DNA of 64,000 nt from Desulfovibrio piger (GCF_951793255.1 NZ_OX636706.1:186001-250000); one strand, 5' to 3'; counted from the first letter of the stretch, positions 33,108 to 42,595 are shown. The notes: generated by a model not told the origin, from the letters alone. A program made the numbers and translations.

Positions 33108-34298
33108 ATGCCCAAAAAAGTTTTTGCCCCCGGCAACCGCTGGCTGGTTGCCTATCTTGCCTTCCTGAGCGCCTTCGCGCCCCTTTCCACCGACATGTAC
33201 CTGCCGGCCCTGCCGCACATGACGCAGGCCCTGCAGACCACGGACGCCCTCTCCAGCCTGAGCATCTCCTGCTTTTTGCTGCTCTTCGGGGCCTCCATGC
33301 TCTTCTGGGGCCCGCTCAGCGACAAATACGGCCGCAAGCCCGTGCTTTACACGGGCGCCCTGCTCTATGTGGTCTCCAGCCTGTTCCTGGCCCTGGCCCA
33401 GTCCATCTGGCCCCTGCTGTTCTGGCGCGCCGTGCAGGCCATCGGCAGCGGCGGCATCAGCGCCATGGCCCTGGCCATCGTCAAGGACGTGCTGCGCGGC
33501 CGGGCCATGGAAAAAGTCATCACCTGGATCCAGACCATCACCATCCTGGCGCCCATGCTGGCCCCGGTCATCGGCGGGGCCCTGCTGGCCGTCACCGACT
33601 GGCGCGGCATCTTCGCCTGCCTGCTGCTCTGCGGCCTGCTGGCCGGTGCCGGGACACTGCTGCTGCGCGAGACCATGACACACCCGGTGCAGGGCAATGC
33701 CTTCCGCACGCTGGGCCGTCTGCTGGTGGTGCTGCGCCACCGGGGATTCCGCTGCCTGCTGCTGCTTTTTTCCGCCACCAGCATGCCCTTCATGGCCTAT
33801 CTGGCCCTTTCCTCCTATATCTTCCAGGGCCTGTTCGGGCTCTCGCCCCAGGCCTACAGCCTGTTCTTCGCCTTCAATGCGGGCATGAGCATGCTGGGCC
33901 CGCTGGCGCATGAGCGTTTTTTCCGCACCGCGCCCCGGCGCCTCTTCTTCTCGGCCTATCTGGGCATCGTCGTGGTGGCCGGGCTGGGCCTGCTGCTGGT
34001 GGGGGATCGGGGCCCCTTCATCTTCGCCCTGCTCTGCGCGCCCATCAGTTTTTGCGGCAGCGCCCTGCGCCCCCCGGCCACGGTGCTCATGCTCAACCAG
34101 ATGCGCAGCGATACCGGCAGCCTGACGGCCCTCATCAACAGCGGCGGCCTGCTGTTCGGCAGCCTGTCCATGCTGCTCTGCGCCCTGCCCGTCTGGCCCG
34201 GCCCCGTGGCGGCCCAGGCCCTCATGGCCATTCTGGTGGGTCTGGCCTGCCTGCTGGGCTGGCTGTGGCTGGACAGCCACAAGGTCTACGAAGGCTGA
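33108..34298 (+). CDS. MFS drug efflux transporter, Bcr/CflA family
   Basis: The 396-residue protein has twelve predicted membrane segments and the Bcr/CflA signatures: LSAFAPLSTDMYLPALP in helix 1, the MFS motif A loop GPLSDKYGRKPVL and RAVQAIGSGGISAMALAIVKD. It exports small drugs or metabolites by proton antiport. The ATG at 33108 follows GGAG; upstream in-frame starts would add a non-hydrophobic extension. It is a single-gene unit. Confidence 0.93.
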   Translation: MPKKVFAPGNRWLVAYLAFLSAFAPLSTDMYLPALPHMTQALQTTDALSSLSISCFLLLFGASMLFWGPLSDKYGRKPVLYTGALLYVVSSLFLALAQSIWPLLFWRAVQAIGSGGISAMALAIVKDVLRGRAMEKVITWIQTITILAPMLAPVIGGALLAVTDWRGIFACLLLCGLLAGAGTLLLRETMTHPVQGNAFRTLGRLLVVLRHRGFRCLLLLFSATSMPFMAYLALSSYIFQGLFGLSPQAYSLFFAFNAGMSMLGPLAHERFFRTAPRRLFFSAYLGIVVVAGLGLLLVGDRGPFIFALLCAPISFCGSALRPPATVLMLNQMRSDTGSLTALINSGGLLFGSLSMLLCALPVWPGPVAAQALMAILVGLACLLGWLWLDSHKVYEG

Positions 34299-34537
34299 TC
34301 GCCGCGCTCTTTCCCGGGACATCCCAAAAATCTCGACAGGGGATCTTCCCGCACCTGCCGCGGCAGTCCTTCGGGGCTGCCGTGACACTTTTTGTCCCAT
34401 GGCGACGCGTCCTGTTCTCCATGCTGGCAACATCGTTGCCAGTCCGGGGCTGTCGTCGCCTGCTCCTGCCGGGCCCGATCGCCTTTGGACGAAGAAAAAT
34501 GGACACTTCCGGCTTTCCCCTGTAGGCTGAAAGGAAC

Positions 34538-34553
34538 TGGCATGAAGCTTGCT
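34538..34553 (+). promoter_or_regulatory. sigma-54 promoter of the effector/chaperone operon
   Basis: TGGCATGAAGCTTGCT is an exact match to the sigma-54 consensus TGGCAYGN4TTGCW, with GG at -24 (34539-34540) and GC at -12 (34551-34552). Initiation would fall near 34564, 58 bases before the effector start. The upstream 34299-34537 region holds a weak hairpin (around 34360-34393) and room for an activator site. Confidence 0.78.
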
Positions 34554-34621
34554 TCATGCAGGACAGCATTTGCCCGTACATCCCGTACCGCACCTATCGA
34601 CCATTTCCCGGGAGGGATCCC

Positions 34622-36382
34622 ATGCCCCAGATCGATCGCGTCAACGTTGCCACTCTGACCCGACTGGCCGACATAGCCGGCACCCATGACCGTCTTGTCG
34701 CCACTGCGGAAGGCGGCATCCAGACTTCCGGCAGGGTCAGCGCCTTCTTCACCGCCAAGGCCACCCACCGCGCCACTGCCGAAGCTTTCCTCGGCGCCAT
34801 CCGCAACAAGTACGGTGACGGCATCGCCGATGCCCTGGCCCCGCAGCTCAGTGCCATGCGCCAGCAGGGCAAGCCGCTCAAGGCCCGCGTTGCCCGCGAC
34901 ATCCTGGCCCAGGCATCGAACATGTCGCAGGCCCTGGGCCCGGCCAACACCGAGATGGCCCGCCGCTTCCTGCTGGGCAACAACGGCGCGGGCGATACCC
35001 GCAATCTGGACCATGCGCTGCAGGACTTCTACGCAAAGAACAACCTCCAGCCCTCCCCGGCCCTGCGCCAGGCCTTTGAGCGGATCATCAACGATATGGC
35101 GGCCAACAGCCAGAAGCTGCTTTCCTATCAGGACATGGCCGATGCCGTGACCATGCAGACCCTCCAGTCCCGGCCCGCGGACTACATGCTCTGCGGCATC
35201 GATCCGCAGCTGACCCGCGACGCCGCCCTGGATGCCTGCGCCACCCATCTTGGTGTGGACGGCGAACTCAAGGCCCAGCTGGGGCAGCTCATGGACCGCG
35301 TGCTGGTGGAAGAAAGCGCGGCGGGACGTCAGGGCACGCCCGCGGACTTCTTCCGCGATCTTTCCACGGCCAACCAGACCTCCCTGCAATGCTTTGCCTT
35401 TGCCTGCGGCAAGCCGGGCCTGGGGGACGCCGCGCTTCGTGACGTCATGAGCCTTACCCCCCACCGGCATATGGGCGATATGGCCACTCTGGCCCCCCAG
35501 CTGAACGTGGGCGGCGGTATCGCCCTCATCATGGTGGCCATGCAGCGCCTGCCCGAGATACGCACCCGGCAGCCCCAGGGCCCCCTCAGCCGCGAGACCC
35601 TGTGGCAGGGCTGCTTCCAGGAGCCTATGCCGCAGGATCTGGCCGCCAAGAGCCAGCGTGATTTCAACAGCGCCATGTATGAAAAGCTCCTGGGCATGTT
35701 CCGGGCCCGCACGGAAGATCCCGCGGCCCCCTTCACCGGCATGCTCCTGCTCGGTGCCGGTGTACGCCTGGAAAAGGCCCTGGAAGCCGTCAGCGATGCC
35801 GCCGGCTTCGACCTCAAGGACTTCGCCTTCCCGCCCAGCCTGACACCGCTGGCGCGCCTGGGCGACATGGCCAAGGTGGAAGAGGGGATGGCCATGGACC
35901 TGAACCGGCGCGGCACGCATAATGCCCTTCCCGGTTACCGGCCCACCATCAGCTTCGGCGGTGTGGGCATCCCGGCGGAGGCAGAGGCCACCGTCCATAT
36001 CCAGGACATCGCCTACATGACCGACGAGGACAAGAACGATTTCGAGCATGGCCGGCCGTCCACCATGTCGCACAATCTGGCCATCCGGGCCCAGCTGCTC
36101 TGCGGCAACAATGACGCGCAGGCACGGCAGGTCCTCCTCAGCATGGGCCAGTCCGGCGCCTTCCTGGTACGCACCCTCAGCCACCTGACCGGCGTGCTGC
36201 AGGACGAGCACTCGCCCCTGGACATCGACATCCGCCGCGAGGCCAACGGCGATGTGACCATGCGTTACCACACGCCGCCCCAGTCGCCGCTGGATGCGGA
36301 CTTCACCTATACCGTCACCCCGGACGGCCAGGGCGTGCTCACGGCCTGCCGCATGCAGGCCCGGCAGCCCCAGGACGCCTGA
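34622..36382 (+). CDS. large protein of unknown function, candidate type III secretion effector
   Basis: The ATG at 34622 has GGGAGG 6 bases upstream; the product has 586 residues. It is soluble and mostly helical, with no Sec signal, and its polar first 30 residues (MPQIDRVNVATLTRLADIAG) suit a type III export signal. I recognise no catalytic motif. The C-terminal 90 residues (DIRREANGDVTMRYHTPPQ, FTYTVTPDGQG) look like a separate beta domain. It is followed after 23 bases by a CesT-type chaperone gene, the classic effector/chaperone order. No secretion apparatus is in the window. Confidence 0.68.
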   Translation: MPQIDRVNVATLTRLADIAGTHDRLVATAEGGIQTSGRVSAFFTAKATHRATAEAFLGAIRNKYGDGIADALAPQLSAMRQQGKPLKARVARDILAQASNMSQALGPANTEMARRFLLGNNGAGDTRNLDHALQDFYAKNNLQPSPALRQAFERIINDMAANSQKLLSYQDMADAVTMQTLQSRPADYMLCGIDPQLTRDAALDACATHLGVDGELKAQLGQLMDRVLVEESAAGRQGTPADFFRDLSTANQTSLQCFAFACGKPGLGDAALRDVMSLTPHRHMGDMATLAPQLNVGGGIALIMVAMQRLPEIRTRQPQGPLSRETLWQGCFQEPMPQDLAAKSQRDFNSAMYEKLLGMFRARTEDPAAPFTGMLLLGAGVRLEKALEAVSDAAGFDLKDFAFPPSLTPLARLGDMAKVEEGMAMDLNRRGTHNALPGYRPTISFGGVGIPAEAEATVHIQDIAYMTDEDKNDFEHGRPSTMSHNLAIRAQLLCGNNDAQARQVLLSMGQSGAFLVRTLSHLTGVLQDEHSPLDIDIRREANGDVTMRYHTPPQSPLDADFTYTVTPDGQGVLTACRMQARQPQDA

Positions 36383-36405
36383 TCCCCTAACAAGGAGCCC
36401 CTGCC

Positions 36406-36870
36406 ATGAACCCCGCTTTTTCTTCCCTGCTGGCCGCCCTGGCCCGTGAACTGGATCTGCCCGGCATCGAGACCCGCGACGGCGATTCCTCCTGCCTGCT
36501 GGGCATCGATGACTTCGAGGTCAGCCTGCGCTGCCTCTCTACGGACCAGGTCATGATCTTCACCGTGGTGGCCCCCCTGCCCGCGCGCAAACGTGACGAG
36601 CTGTATGCCGCGCTGCTGGACGCCAACACCTTCTTCCACCAGACCCAGGGCTTCACCTTGGCCGCCCGCGAGGATACGGGCGTGACCCTGCAGGGCACGC
36701 TGCCCCTGGCCGCGCTCACCGATACCAATGTGGGCACCTGGGTGAGCAATTTCGTCAACGTGGCCGAGCACTGGCAGGAACGCTGCCTGGCCTGTGACGA
36801 CGCCGCTGCCGACGCCCCGGAAGCGCCCGCCGTGGATCCGGCCCTGATGGGCGGCATGCTGCGCATCTAG
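36406..36870 (+). CDS. CesT-family type III secretion chaperone
   Basis: The 154-residue protein is small and acidic with the CesT/SycH layout: an N-terminal helix (FSSLLAALARELDLPG), strands CLLGIDDFEVSLRCLS and VMIFTVVAPLP, a helix DELYAALLDANTFFHQTQG and a strand-helix end (VGTWVSNFVNVAEHWQERC). Such dimers bind the N-terminus of one cognate effector and keep it secretion-competent. An AAGGAG site precedes the ATG. The effector is presumably the large protein encoded just upstream. The pair is probably one operon. Confidence 0.82.
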   Translation: MNPAFSSLLAALARELDLPGIETRDGDSSCLLGIDDFEVSLRCLSTDQVMIFTVVAPLPARKRDELYAALLDANTFFHQTQGFTLAAREDTGVTLQGTLPLAALTDTNVGTWVSNFVNVAEHWQERCLACDDAAADAPEAPAVDPALMGGMLRI

Positions 36871-36964
36871 CCGGCACATCCCGCCTCTGTCATACCCTGC
36901 CGCGCCCGAACCCGCCGATACTCCCGCGGCCTGCCTGCAGGGGCAGACTTTTCCCTCCCCATAC

Positions 36965-37002
36965 GAAACGGGGCGACGATCCGCCGATCGCCGCCCCGTT
37001 TC
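36965..37002. terminator. hairpin between chaperone gene and dnaE
   Basis: Arms GAAACGGGGCG and CGCCCCGTTTC, extended inward by CGAT/ATCG, form a long GC-rich stem. The flanking T-run is short on both strands, so it is a likely but weak terminator for the operon ending at 36870. Confidence 0.65.
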
Positions 37003-37084
37003 CCTTGCCGCATGCGCAGCTCCGCCCTTCGGGAAATACCGGGAAATGCCGTTGCCCTTTCCCGGAACAGGACAGAGCCCAGCC

Positions 37085-37113
37085 TTGAGGCCCACTCCCG
37101 AACCTGCTATACT
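37085..37113 (+). promoter_or_regulatory. sigma-70 promoter of dnaE
   Basis: -35 TTGAGG and -10 TATACT are separated by exactly 17 bases. Initiation near 37120 gives a leader of about 120 bases before the dnaE start at 37243. Confidence 0.72.
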
Positions 37114-37242
37114 CTTGCTCCGCCGTGTGCGGGCCCTGCGTCCGTATCCGCTTTCCGGTGCCGGACACGGCCGTCCCGTACCGCCCCGGCCGCACATGGC
37201 CTTCTCTTCCCTTCATCGGCCGTCGAGGCCCGGAGTTCCCGC

Positions 37243-40200
37243 ATGTCCGATTTCGTGCATCTGCACTGCCACACCGAATACAGCCTTCTTGACGGCGCCA
37301 TCCGCGTCAAGGATCTCTGCTCCCGTGCCAAGGATTTCGGCATGCCCGCCTGCGCCATCACCGACCACGGCAACCTGTTCGGCGCGGCCAAATTCTTCCT
37401 GACCTGCAAGGACTTCGGCATCAAGCCCATCATCGGCTGCGAGGTCTACGTCTGCCACGACCATCTGGACAAGACCTCCGAGCTGGCCCGCAAGCGCAAC
37501 CACCTGATCCTGCTCTCGGAAAACATCGAGGGCTATCACAACCTGGTCAAGCTGGTGAGCCGCAGCTACCTGGAGGGCTTCCACTACAAGCCGCGCGTGG
37601 ACAAGGCCATGCTGCGCCAGTATTCCGAAGGCCTCATCTGCCTTTCGGCCTGCATCGCGGGCGAGATACCGCGCGCCCTCAACGCCGGTGACATGGACGG
37701 CGCCATCGCCCTGGCCCGCGAATACGCCGACATCTACCCGGACCGCTTCTATCTGGAGCTGCAGTCCAACAGCCTGCCCGAGCAGGAGATCGCCAACAAG
37801 GGCCTGCTGGAGATCGCCGACCATCTCAAGCTGCCCATCGTGGCCACCAACGACTGCCACTACCTCAACGCCGACGACGCCGACGCCCATGAGGTGCTGC
37901 TCTGCATCCAGACCCAGACCACCATGGACGACCCCAAGCGCATGCGCTTCGGCACCCATGACCTCTACTACAAGTCCGGCGAGGAGATGGAGGCCGTATT
38001 CGGCCATCTGCCCCAGTCCCTGAGCAATACGGCCGAGATCGCCGAGCGCTGCAACGTGGAACTGGACATGGGCCACCATTATTTCCCGGTCTACAAGCTG
38101 CCCGAAGGGGCCAGCCTGGATTCCGAGTTCCGCCGTCTGGCCGAGGAGGGTCTGGAACGCCGCCTGGAGAAGCACCCCAACCGCGCCAACATCGACCCGC
38201 AGGCCTACCGCGACCGTTTGCAGTACGAGCTCAAGGTCATCCTCGATATGGGCTTCCCCGGCTACTTCCTCATCGTGCAGGAGTTCATCAACTGGGCCAA
38301 GGACCACGGCATCCCCGTGGGCCCGGGCCGCGGTTCGGCCGCCGGTTCGCTGGTGGCCTGGTCGCTGCGCATCACCAACCTGGACCCCCTGCCCTACAAT
38401 CTGCTCTTCGAGCGCTTCCTCAACGCCGAACGCGTCTCCCTGCCCGATATCGACGTGGACTTCTGCGAACGCCGCCGTACCGAGGTCATCCAGCATATGG
38501 TGGATACCTACGGCAAGGACAGCGTGGCCCAGATCACCACCTTCGGTACCATGAAGGCCAAGGGCGTTGTGCGTGACGTGGGCCGCGCCCTGGGCATGAG
38601 CTTTGCCGAGACCGACCGCATCGCCAAGCTGGTGCCCGACGACCTGAAAATGACCATCAACAAGGCCCTGGAAGCCGAGCCCGACCTCCAGAACCTGTAC
38701 GATACCGACCCGCAGGTCAAAAAGCTGCTGGATACGGCCCGCCGTCTGGAGGGCCTGTCGCGCCACGCCTCCACCCACGCCGCCGGTCTGGTGGTCTCGC
38801 CCCGGCCCATGGACGAGTTCCTGCCCCTCTACACCGGCAAACGCGGCGAACTCGTGACCCAGTTCGACGGCCCCATGACCGAAAAATCCGGTCTGGTGAA
38901 GTTCGACTTCCTGGGCCTCAAGACCATGACCCTCATCCAGGACACCCTGGACAACATCACTCTGCAGGGCAAGACGCCGCCCGATCTGGACAACCTGCCC
39001 CTCACCGACGCCGCCACCTACGACCTTTACGCCCGCGGCGACACCGACGGCATCTTCCAGGTGGAAAGCTCGGGCATGCGCCAGTACCTGCGCATGCTCA
39101 AGCCCTCGTGCTTCGAGGACGTCATCGCCATGCTGGCCCTGTACCGTCCCGGCCCGCTGGGCTCCGGCATGGTGGACGAATTCATCAAGCGCAAGCACGG
39201 GCAGGTGCCTGTGGTCTATCCGCACGAGTCCCTCAGCGACTGCCTGCGCGATACCTACGGCGTCATCGTCTATCAGGAACAGGTCATGCAGATCGCCCAG
39301 ATCATCGCCAGCTACACCCTGGGCGGCGCTGACCTGCTGCGCCGCGCCATGGGCAAGAAAAAACCCGAAGCCATGGCCAAGGAACGCGTCAAGTTCGTGG
39401 AGGGCGCGCAGAAGAACGGCGTGGACAAGGCCAAGGCCGACGAGATCTTCGACTTGATGGAAAAGTTTGCGGAATACGGCTTCAACAAGTCGCACTCCGC
39501 CGCCTATGCCCAGATCTCCTACTTCACGGCCTACCTCAAGGTACACCATACCGTGGAGTTCATGGCCGCCCTGCTCACCTCGGAAATGAGCAACCAGGAA
39601 AAGCTGCTCAAGTACATCTCCTGCTGCAAGGACATGGGCATCGACGTGGTGCAGCCCTCGGTCAATGCCAGCCAGCGCTCCTTCTCGGCCCGCGAGGGCA
39701 AGGTCGTCTTCGGTCTGGGCGGCATCAAGAACGTGGGCGACAGCGCCATCACCGAGATCATGGACGCCCGCAAGGACGGCGAGTACGTCTCCCTCTTCGA
39801 CATGTGCTGCCGCGTGGACCTGCGCAAGGTCACCAAGCGCGTGCTCGAAGCCCTCATCAAGGGCGGCGCCTGCGACTGCTTCGGCGTCTCGCGCGCGGCC
39901 CTGCTGGCCGCCCTGGACACGGTGGTCACCCGCGCCCAGAAAAAAGCCAAGGAAAAGAATTCCAACCAGATCTCCCTGCTGGCCATGGCCCCGCAGGTGG
40001 AAGCCAAGCCCCAGCCCGGTATCGGCTTCGACTGCCCCGAGTCCGGCATCCCCGAGATGGACGAGGACCAGCGCCTCAAGAACGAAAAAGAGGCCCTGGG
40101 CTTCTTCCTCACCAGCCACCCCCTCCAGCCCTTCAGCCGCGAGATGCGCCGCCTGCGCCTGACCACGCTGGAAGACGCCCGCGACCTCTACCCCAAGGCC

Positions 40201-40716
40201 GAACTGAGTACCGCCGTGCTGGTGGTCAGCCTCAAGGAGGTCATCACCAAGTCCAAGGGCGAGCGCATGGCCTTCGTGGGCGTGGAAGACCTTACCGGCC
40301 ATGCCGAGGTCACCTTCTTCCCCCGCGCCTATGCCGAGGCCCGCGAGCTGCTCAAGAGCGAACAGCCCCTTTGCCTGCGGGCCACGGTGGACAGTCAGGT
40401 GGACGAGAGCCGCGACAGCGACGAGGACGGCGAAGAGACCAGCCGCGAGGTCAAGCTGCTGGGCCAGAGCGTGACCCTGCTTTCCGAGGCCTGCGGCCAG
40501 AGCGATACGCCCATCTGCGTGCAGATACCGGCCCACCGCCTGGGCGAGGAGGACATCCTGGCACTCAAGGCCATCCTGGAGGCCCATCCCGGCAATGTGG
40601 AGGCCGAAGCCATGGTCCTGCTGGACGGCGTGCGCTGCCACCTTACGCTGGGGCCGCAGTTCCGCGTCAGCCCCGGCCCCGAACTGGACAGGGCCCTGGC
40701 CGCCTGGGCCGGGTAA
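37243..40716 (+). CDS. dnaE: DNA polymerase III alpha subunit
   Basis: The 1157-residue replicative polymerase (E. coli 1160) has an N-terminal PHP domain (HLHCHTEYSLLDGA), the catalytic palm with PDIDVDF at about residues 401-407 (two catalytic Asp), GPGRGSAAGS as nucleotide-binding loop, a fingers region with GADLLRRAMGKKKPE, then helix-hairpin-helix and OB-fold domains. The ATG at 37243 follows CGGAG; upstream in-frame codons lack a ribosome site. It is a single gene ending in a hairpin repeat. It synthesises the bulk of the chromosome with the beta clamp. Confidence 0.98.
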   Translation: MSDFVHLHCHTEYSLLDGAIRVKDLCSRAKDFGMPACAITDHGNLFGAAKFFLTCKDFGIKPIIGCEVYVCHDHLDKTSELARKRNHLILLSENIEGYHNLVKLVSRSYLEGFHYKPRVDKAMLRQYSEGLICLSACIAGEIPRALNAGDMDGAIALAREYADIYPDRFYLELQSNSLPEQEIANKGLLEIADHLKLPIVATNDCHYLNADDADAHEVLLCIQTQTTMDDPKRMRFGTHDLYYKSGEEMEAVFGHLPQSLSNTAEIAERCNVELDMGHHYFPVYKLPEGASLDSEFRRLAEEGLERRLEKHPNRANIDPQAYRDRLQYELKVILDMGFPGYFLIVQEFINWAKDHGIPVGPGRGSAAGSLVAWSLRITNLDPLPYNLLFERFLNAERVSLPDIDVDFCERRRTEVIQHMVDTYGKDSVAQITTFGTMKAKGVVRDVGRALGMSFAETDRIAKLVPDDLKMTINKALEAEPDLQNLYDTDPQVKKLLDTARRLEGLSRHASTHAAGLVVSPRPMDEFLPLYTGKRGELVTQFDGPMTEKSGLVKFDFLGLKTMTLIQDTLDNITLQGKTPPDLDNLPLTDAATYDLYARGDTDGIFQVESSGMRQYLRMLKPSCFEDVIAMLALYRPGPLGSGMVDEFIKRKHGQVPVVYPHESLSDCLRDTYGVIVYQEQVMQIAQIIASYTLGGADLLRRAMGKKKPEAMAKERVKFVEGAQKNGVDKAKADEIFDLMEKFAEYGFNKSHSAAYAQISYFTAYLKVHHTVEFMAALLTSEMSNQEKLLKYISCCKDMGIDVVQPSVNASQRSFSAREGKVVFGLGGIKNVGDSAITEIMDARKDGEYVSLFDMCCRVDLRKVTKRVLEALIKGGACDCFGVSRAALLAALDTVVTRAQKKAKEKNSNQISLLAMAPQVEAKPQPGIGFDCPESGIPEMDEDQRLKNEKEALGFFLTSHPLQPFSREMRRLRLTTLEDARDLYPKAELSTAVLVVSLKEVITKSKGERMAFVGVEDLTGHAEVTFFPRAYAEARELLKSEQPLCLRATVDSQVDESRDSDEDGEETSREVKLLGQSVTLLSEACGQSDTPICVQIPAHRLGEEDILALKAILEAHPGNVEAEAMVLLDGVRCHLTLGPQFRVSPGPELDRALAAWAG

Positions 40717-40800
40717 AAACGTTTCCGGGGGGAAGGAACCCCCTTTAGCTGGCGCCCAAAGGGGGTTCCTTCCCCCCGGGCCCCCTATCCTCCCCCAAAT
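40717..40800. repeat. intergenic hairpin repeat, copy 1
   Basis: A perfect 20-base stem (40727-40746 with 40758-40777, beginning GGGGGGAAGGAACCCCC) starts 10 bases after the dnaE stop and is followed by a C-rich tail CCCCCTATCCTCCCCC. The same layout, a G5-6 AGG stem and a CCATCCTCCCCC tail near an AAAAC/TTTTC motif, recurs at 41371, 46907 and, degenerate, 51164. It probably serves as a transcription end. Confidence 0.7.
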
Positions 40801-40927
40801 GCGCTTTATCCGGCCAGGATATGCGACGGCCAGGGAGAACAGGCCACAGACCTTCCCGAAACGGTATCCCTCCGGGAAAGGATCACGAATGAACCCTGGC
40901 TGGCCCGAACCAGCCAAAGGAAAGGAT

Positions 40928-41332
40928 ATGTCCAAGAAGATCTGGCGCCTTACGGTGCGTGACGAGATTTCCGCAGGCCATGCCCTGCGCCATTACGAAG
41001 GCAAGTGCGAACGTCTGCACGGCCACAATTTCGCCGTGGAACTGACCGTGGAAGGCGACAAACTCACCGAAAATGTGGAGCTGCTGCTGGACTTCAAGGT
41101 CCTCAAGCGCGCCCTCAAGGAAGAGCTGGCCGCCCTCGACCATCAGATCATCAATGAGGTGCCGCCCTTCGACCGCCTCAATCCCTCGTCGGAAAACATC
41201 TCCCGCCACATCTTCCAGAACGTGGCCCGCCGTCTGGCCGCCGATGAAAGCGCCTGTCATGTGCGCGTCCACAGCGTCAGCGTCAGCGAAAAGGGCGCGC
41301 AGACCGCCACCTATCTGGAACTGGACGACTAG
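40928..41332 (+). CDS. queD: 6-carboxy-5,6,7,8-tetrahydropterin synthase
   Basis: The 134-residue enzyme makes carboxytetrahydropterin from dihydroneopterin triphosphate for queuosine synthesis. Zinc ligands are His18, His31 and His33 (LHGHNF), the catalytic Cys is residue 27 (GKCER), and the dyad partners lie in LDHQIIN and SENISRHI-type segments. An AAAGGA site precedes the ATG at 40928. Other queuosine genes are not adjacent. A copy of the hairpin repeat follows. Confidence 0.94.
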   Translation: MSKKIWRLTVRDEISAGHALRHYEGKCERLHGHNFAVELTVEGDKLTENVELLLDFKVLKRALKEELAALDHQIINEVPPFDRLNPSSENISRHIFQNVARRLAADESACHVRVHSVSVSEKGAQTATYLELDD

Positions 41333-41370
41333 TTTTGCCGGTCCGGCTGTCGTCGCCGGGCCTGTTATAT

Positions 41371-41447
41371 GGCGGGGGAGGCAAGAGTCCCTTTTGAAAA
41401 AGGGGGGCCTTCCTCCCCCGCCCCCCATCCTTCCCCCGAAAATGTTT
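41371..41447. repeat. intergenic hairpin repeat, copy 2
   Basis: Stem arms GGCGGGGGAGG and CCTCCCCCGCC enclose a smaller CCCTTTT/AAAAGGG stem. The 3' tail CCCCCCATCCTTCCCCCGAAAA matches the tails of copies 1 and 3. It lies 38 bases after queD. Confidence 0.7.
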
Positions 41448-41668
41448 CTTCCGGTCGCGCTGGAAGGTCCCTGCCGCTGCCGTGCGGGGAGAGAGATCGC
41501 TCCCCAGGCGGAGATGCGTCAGGCGCAAGGCAAGGGACGTCTCAAGACAGCGGCAAGGCGACAGTGCAGACGAACAAGGCTTCTCTTTTCTCTGCCCTGC
41601 ACTTTCCCCACCCTTCCCTGCGGACGATATGCGCCTGTCAGCGCCATACGTTTTCTGCCACAGCACGC

Positions 41669-41697
41669 AAAAAGCTCCCTTCTCAGGGAGCTTTTTT
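41669..41697. terminator. bidirectional terminator in a 659-base gap
   Basis: Arms AAAAAGCTCCCT and AGGGAGCTTTTT with a TCTC loop form a strong terminator for both strands. The gap from 41333 to 41991 holds no convincing gene. Since queD already has the hairpin repeat at its end, this second, canonical terminator may belong to a small RNA upstream or to the hydrogenase operon coming from the other side. Confidence 0.85.
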
Positions 41698-41991
41698 CAT
41701 GCGCTGCCGCTTCCGGACGAAGCGCTCGCAACAAAAGCAGGGCTGGCGGGGTGGCAGGGATTTTCGCCGTCGCGCGGCGACCGCCGTCCGTGCGATACCA
41801 CGATCGTGTCGTGGTCGCGCACCCGCCGATAACACGCGCGGGGGATGGGATGGGATGGAAGGACGGGGAGCAATGGAGCCCCTCCCGCGCCGGCAGCGAC
41901 CGCATGGCCGCCGCAGACCATAGCCGTCGCGACGAAGGAAGCTGCGGGCAGCGACAGCCGGGATGAAGGGGCCTTATCCCGGATATACCAC

Positions 41992-42498
41992 TCAGGCCGT
42001 TTCTTTCCGGCGGGCCACGATGCCGCGCCGGGCCAGTTCGGCCACCACCTTTTCCGCAAAGACCGGCAGCATGGCCTCGGCCTCGGGCGAAAGGCCCACC
42101 TGCATGGTGCGCCAGTCAAAAGGCTGGAGGCCGAAGGCCAGGCATTGCGGACGGCACCCCGCCAGCTCGCAGACCTGCAGGGTCTGGAGCAGATCCGTCT
42201 GGTGCATGGAGCCCTGAAAGCTGAGGCTGCGGCTCAGATCCTCGTTTTCCAGCAGATAGACCGTGCCCGGCTCCTTGCCGCCCAGCACCACGTCCAGCAC
42301 CACCAGCAGGTCGCACTCCTCCAGTTCGGACATGAGCAGAAGCCCCTGGGTGGCACCTTCCTGCAAGCGCACGTTCTCCGGCCAGTAGTAGTTCTTTTCC
42401 AGATGGTTCACGGCGGCCACGCCGAAGCCTTCGTCACGCAGCAGGATATTGCCCACGCCCATGATCAGCACGCGGGGAGCGACCACAGTCTCGCTCAT
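41992..42498 (-). CDS. hynC: [NiFe] hydrogenase maturation endopeptidase
   Basis: The 168-residue protease cleaves the C-terminal peptide of the large subunit after nickel is inserted. The HyaD/HybD fold shows as VLIMGVGNILLRDEGFG, with Glu as first nickel ligand, and LVVLDVVLGGKEPGT with the conserved Asp; the expected His is in SMHQTDLLQTL. An AAGGAGG site lies before the ATG at 42498. It follows hynA, with a terminator in between that probably lowers its expression. The symbol follows Desulfovibrio usage; hyaD-like is equivalent. Confidence 0.92.
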   Translation of the reverse strand: MSETVVAPRVLIMGVGNILLRDEGFGVAAVNHLEKNYYWPENVRLQEGATQGLLLMSELEECDLLVVLDVVLGGKEPGTVYLLENEDLSRSLSFQGSMHQTDLLQTLQVCELAGCRPQCLAFGLQPFDWRTMQVGLSPEAEAMLPVFAEKVVAELARRGIVARRKETA

Positions 42499-42540
42499 GG
42501 AGCCTCCTTGGATGGCGGCCGTCCCGGCGGACGGCGCATG

Positions 42541-42578
42541 AAAAAAGGGGAAGGGCCCCTTGCGGACAGCCCTTCCCC
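42541..42578 (-). terminator. terminator between hynA and the maturation protease
   Basis: Arms GGGGAAGGGC and GCCCTTCCCC are followed on the minus strand by TTTTTT, ending 42 bases before the protease start. Partial termination would give much more hydrogenase subunit than protease. Confidence 0.85.
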
Positions 42579-42595
42579 CAGCGAACGGATACGGT

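Noticed and set aside
37213..40935. 1240-codon minus-strand open frame opposite dnaE
   Set aside because: It is an antisense shadow caused by strong GC bias at third positions; its translation is Val/Gly/His/Gln-rich and unlike any protein, while dnaE on the plus strand is fully supported.
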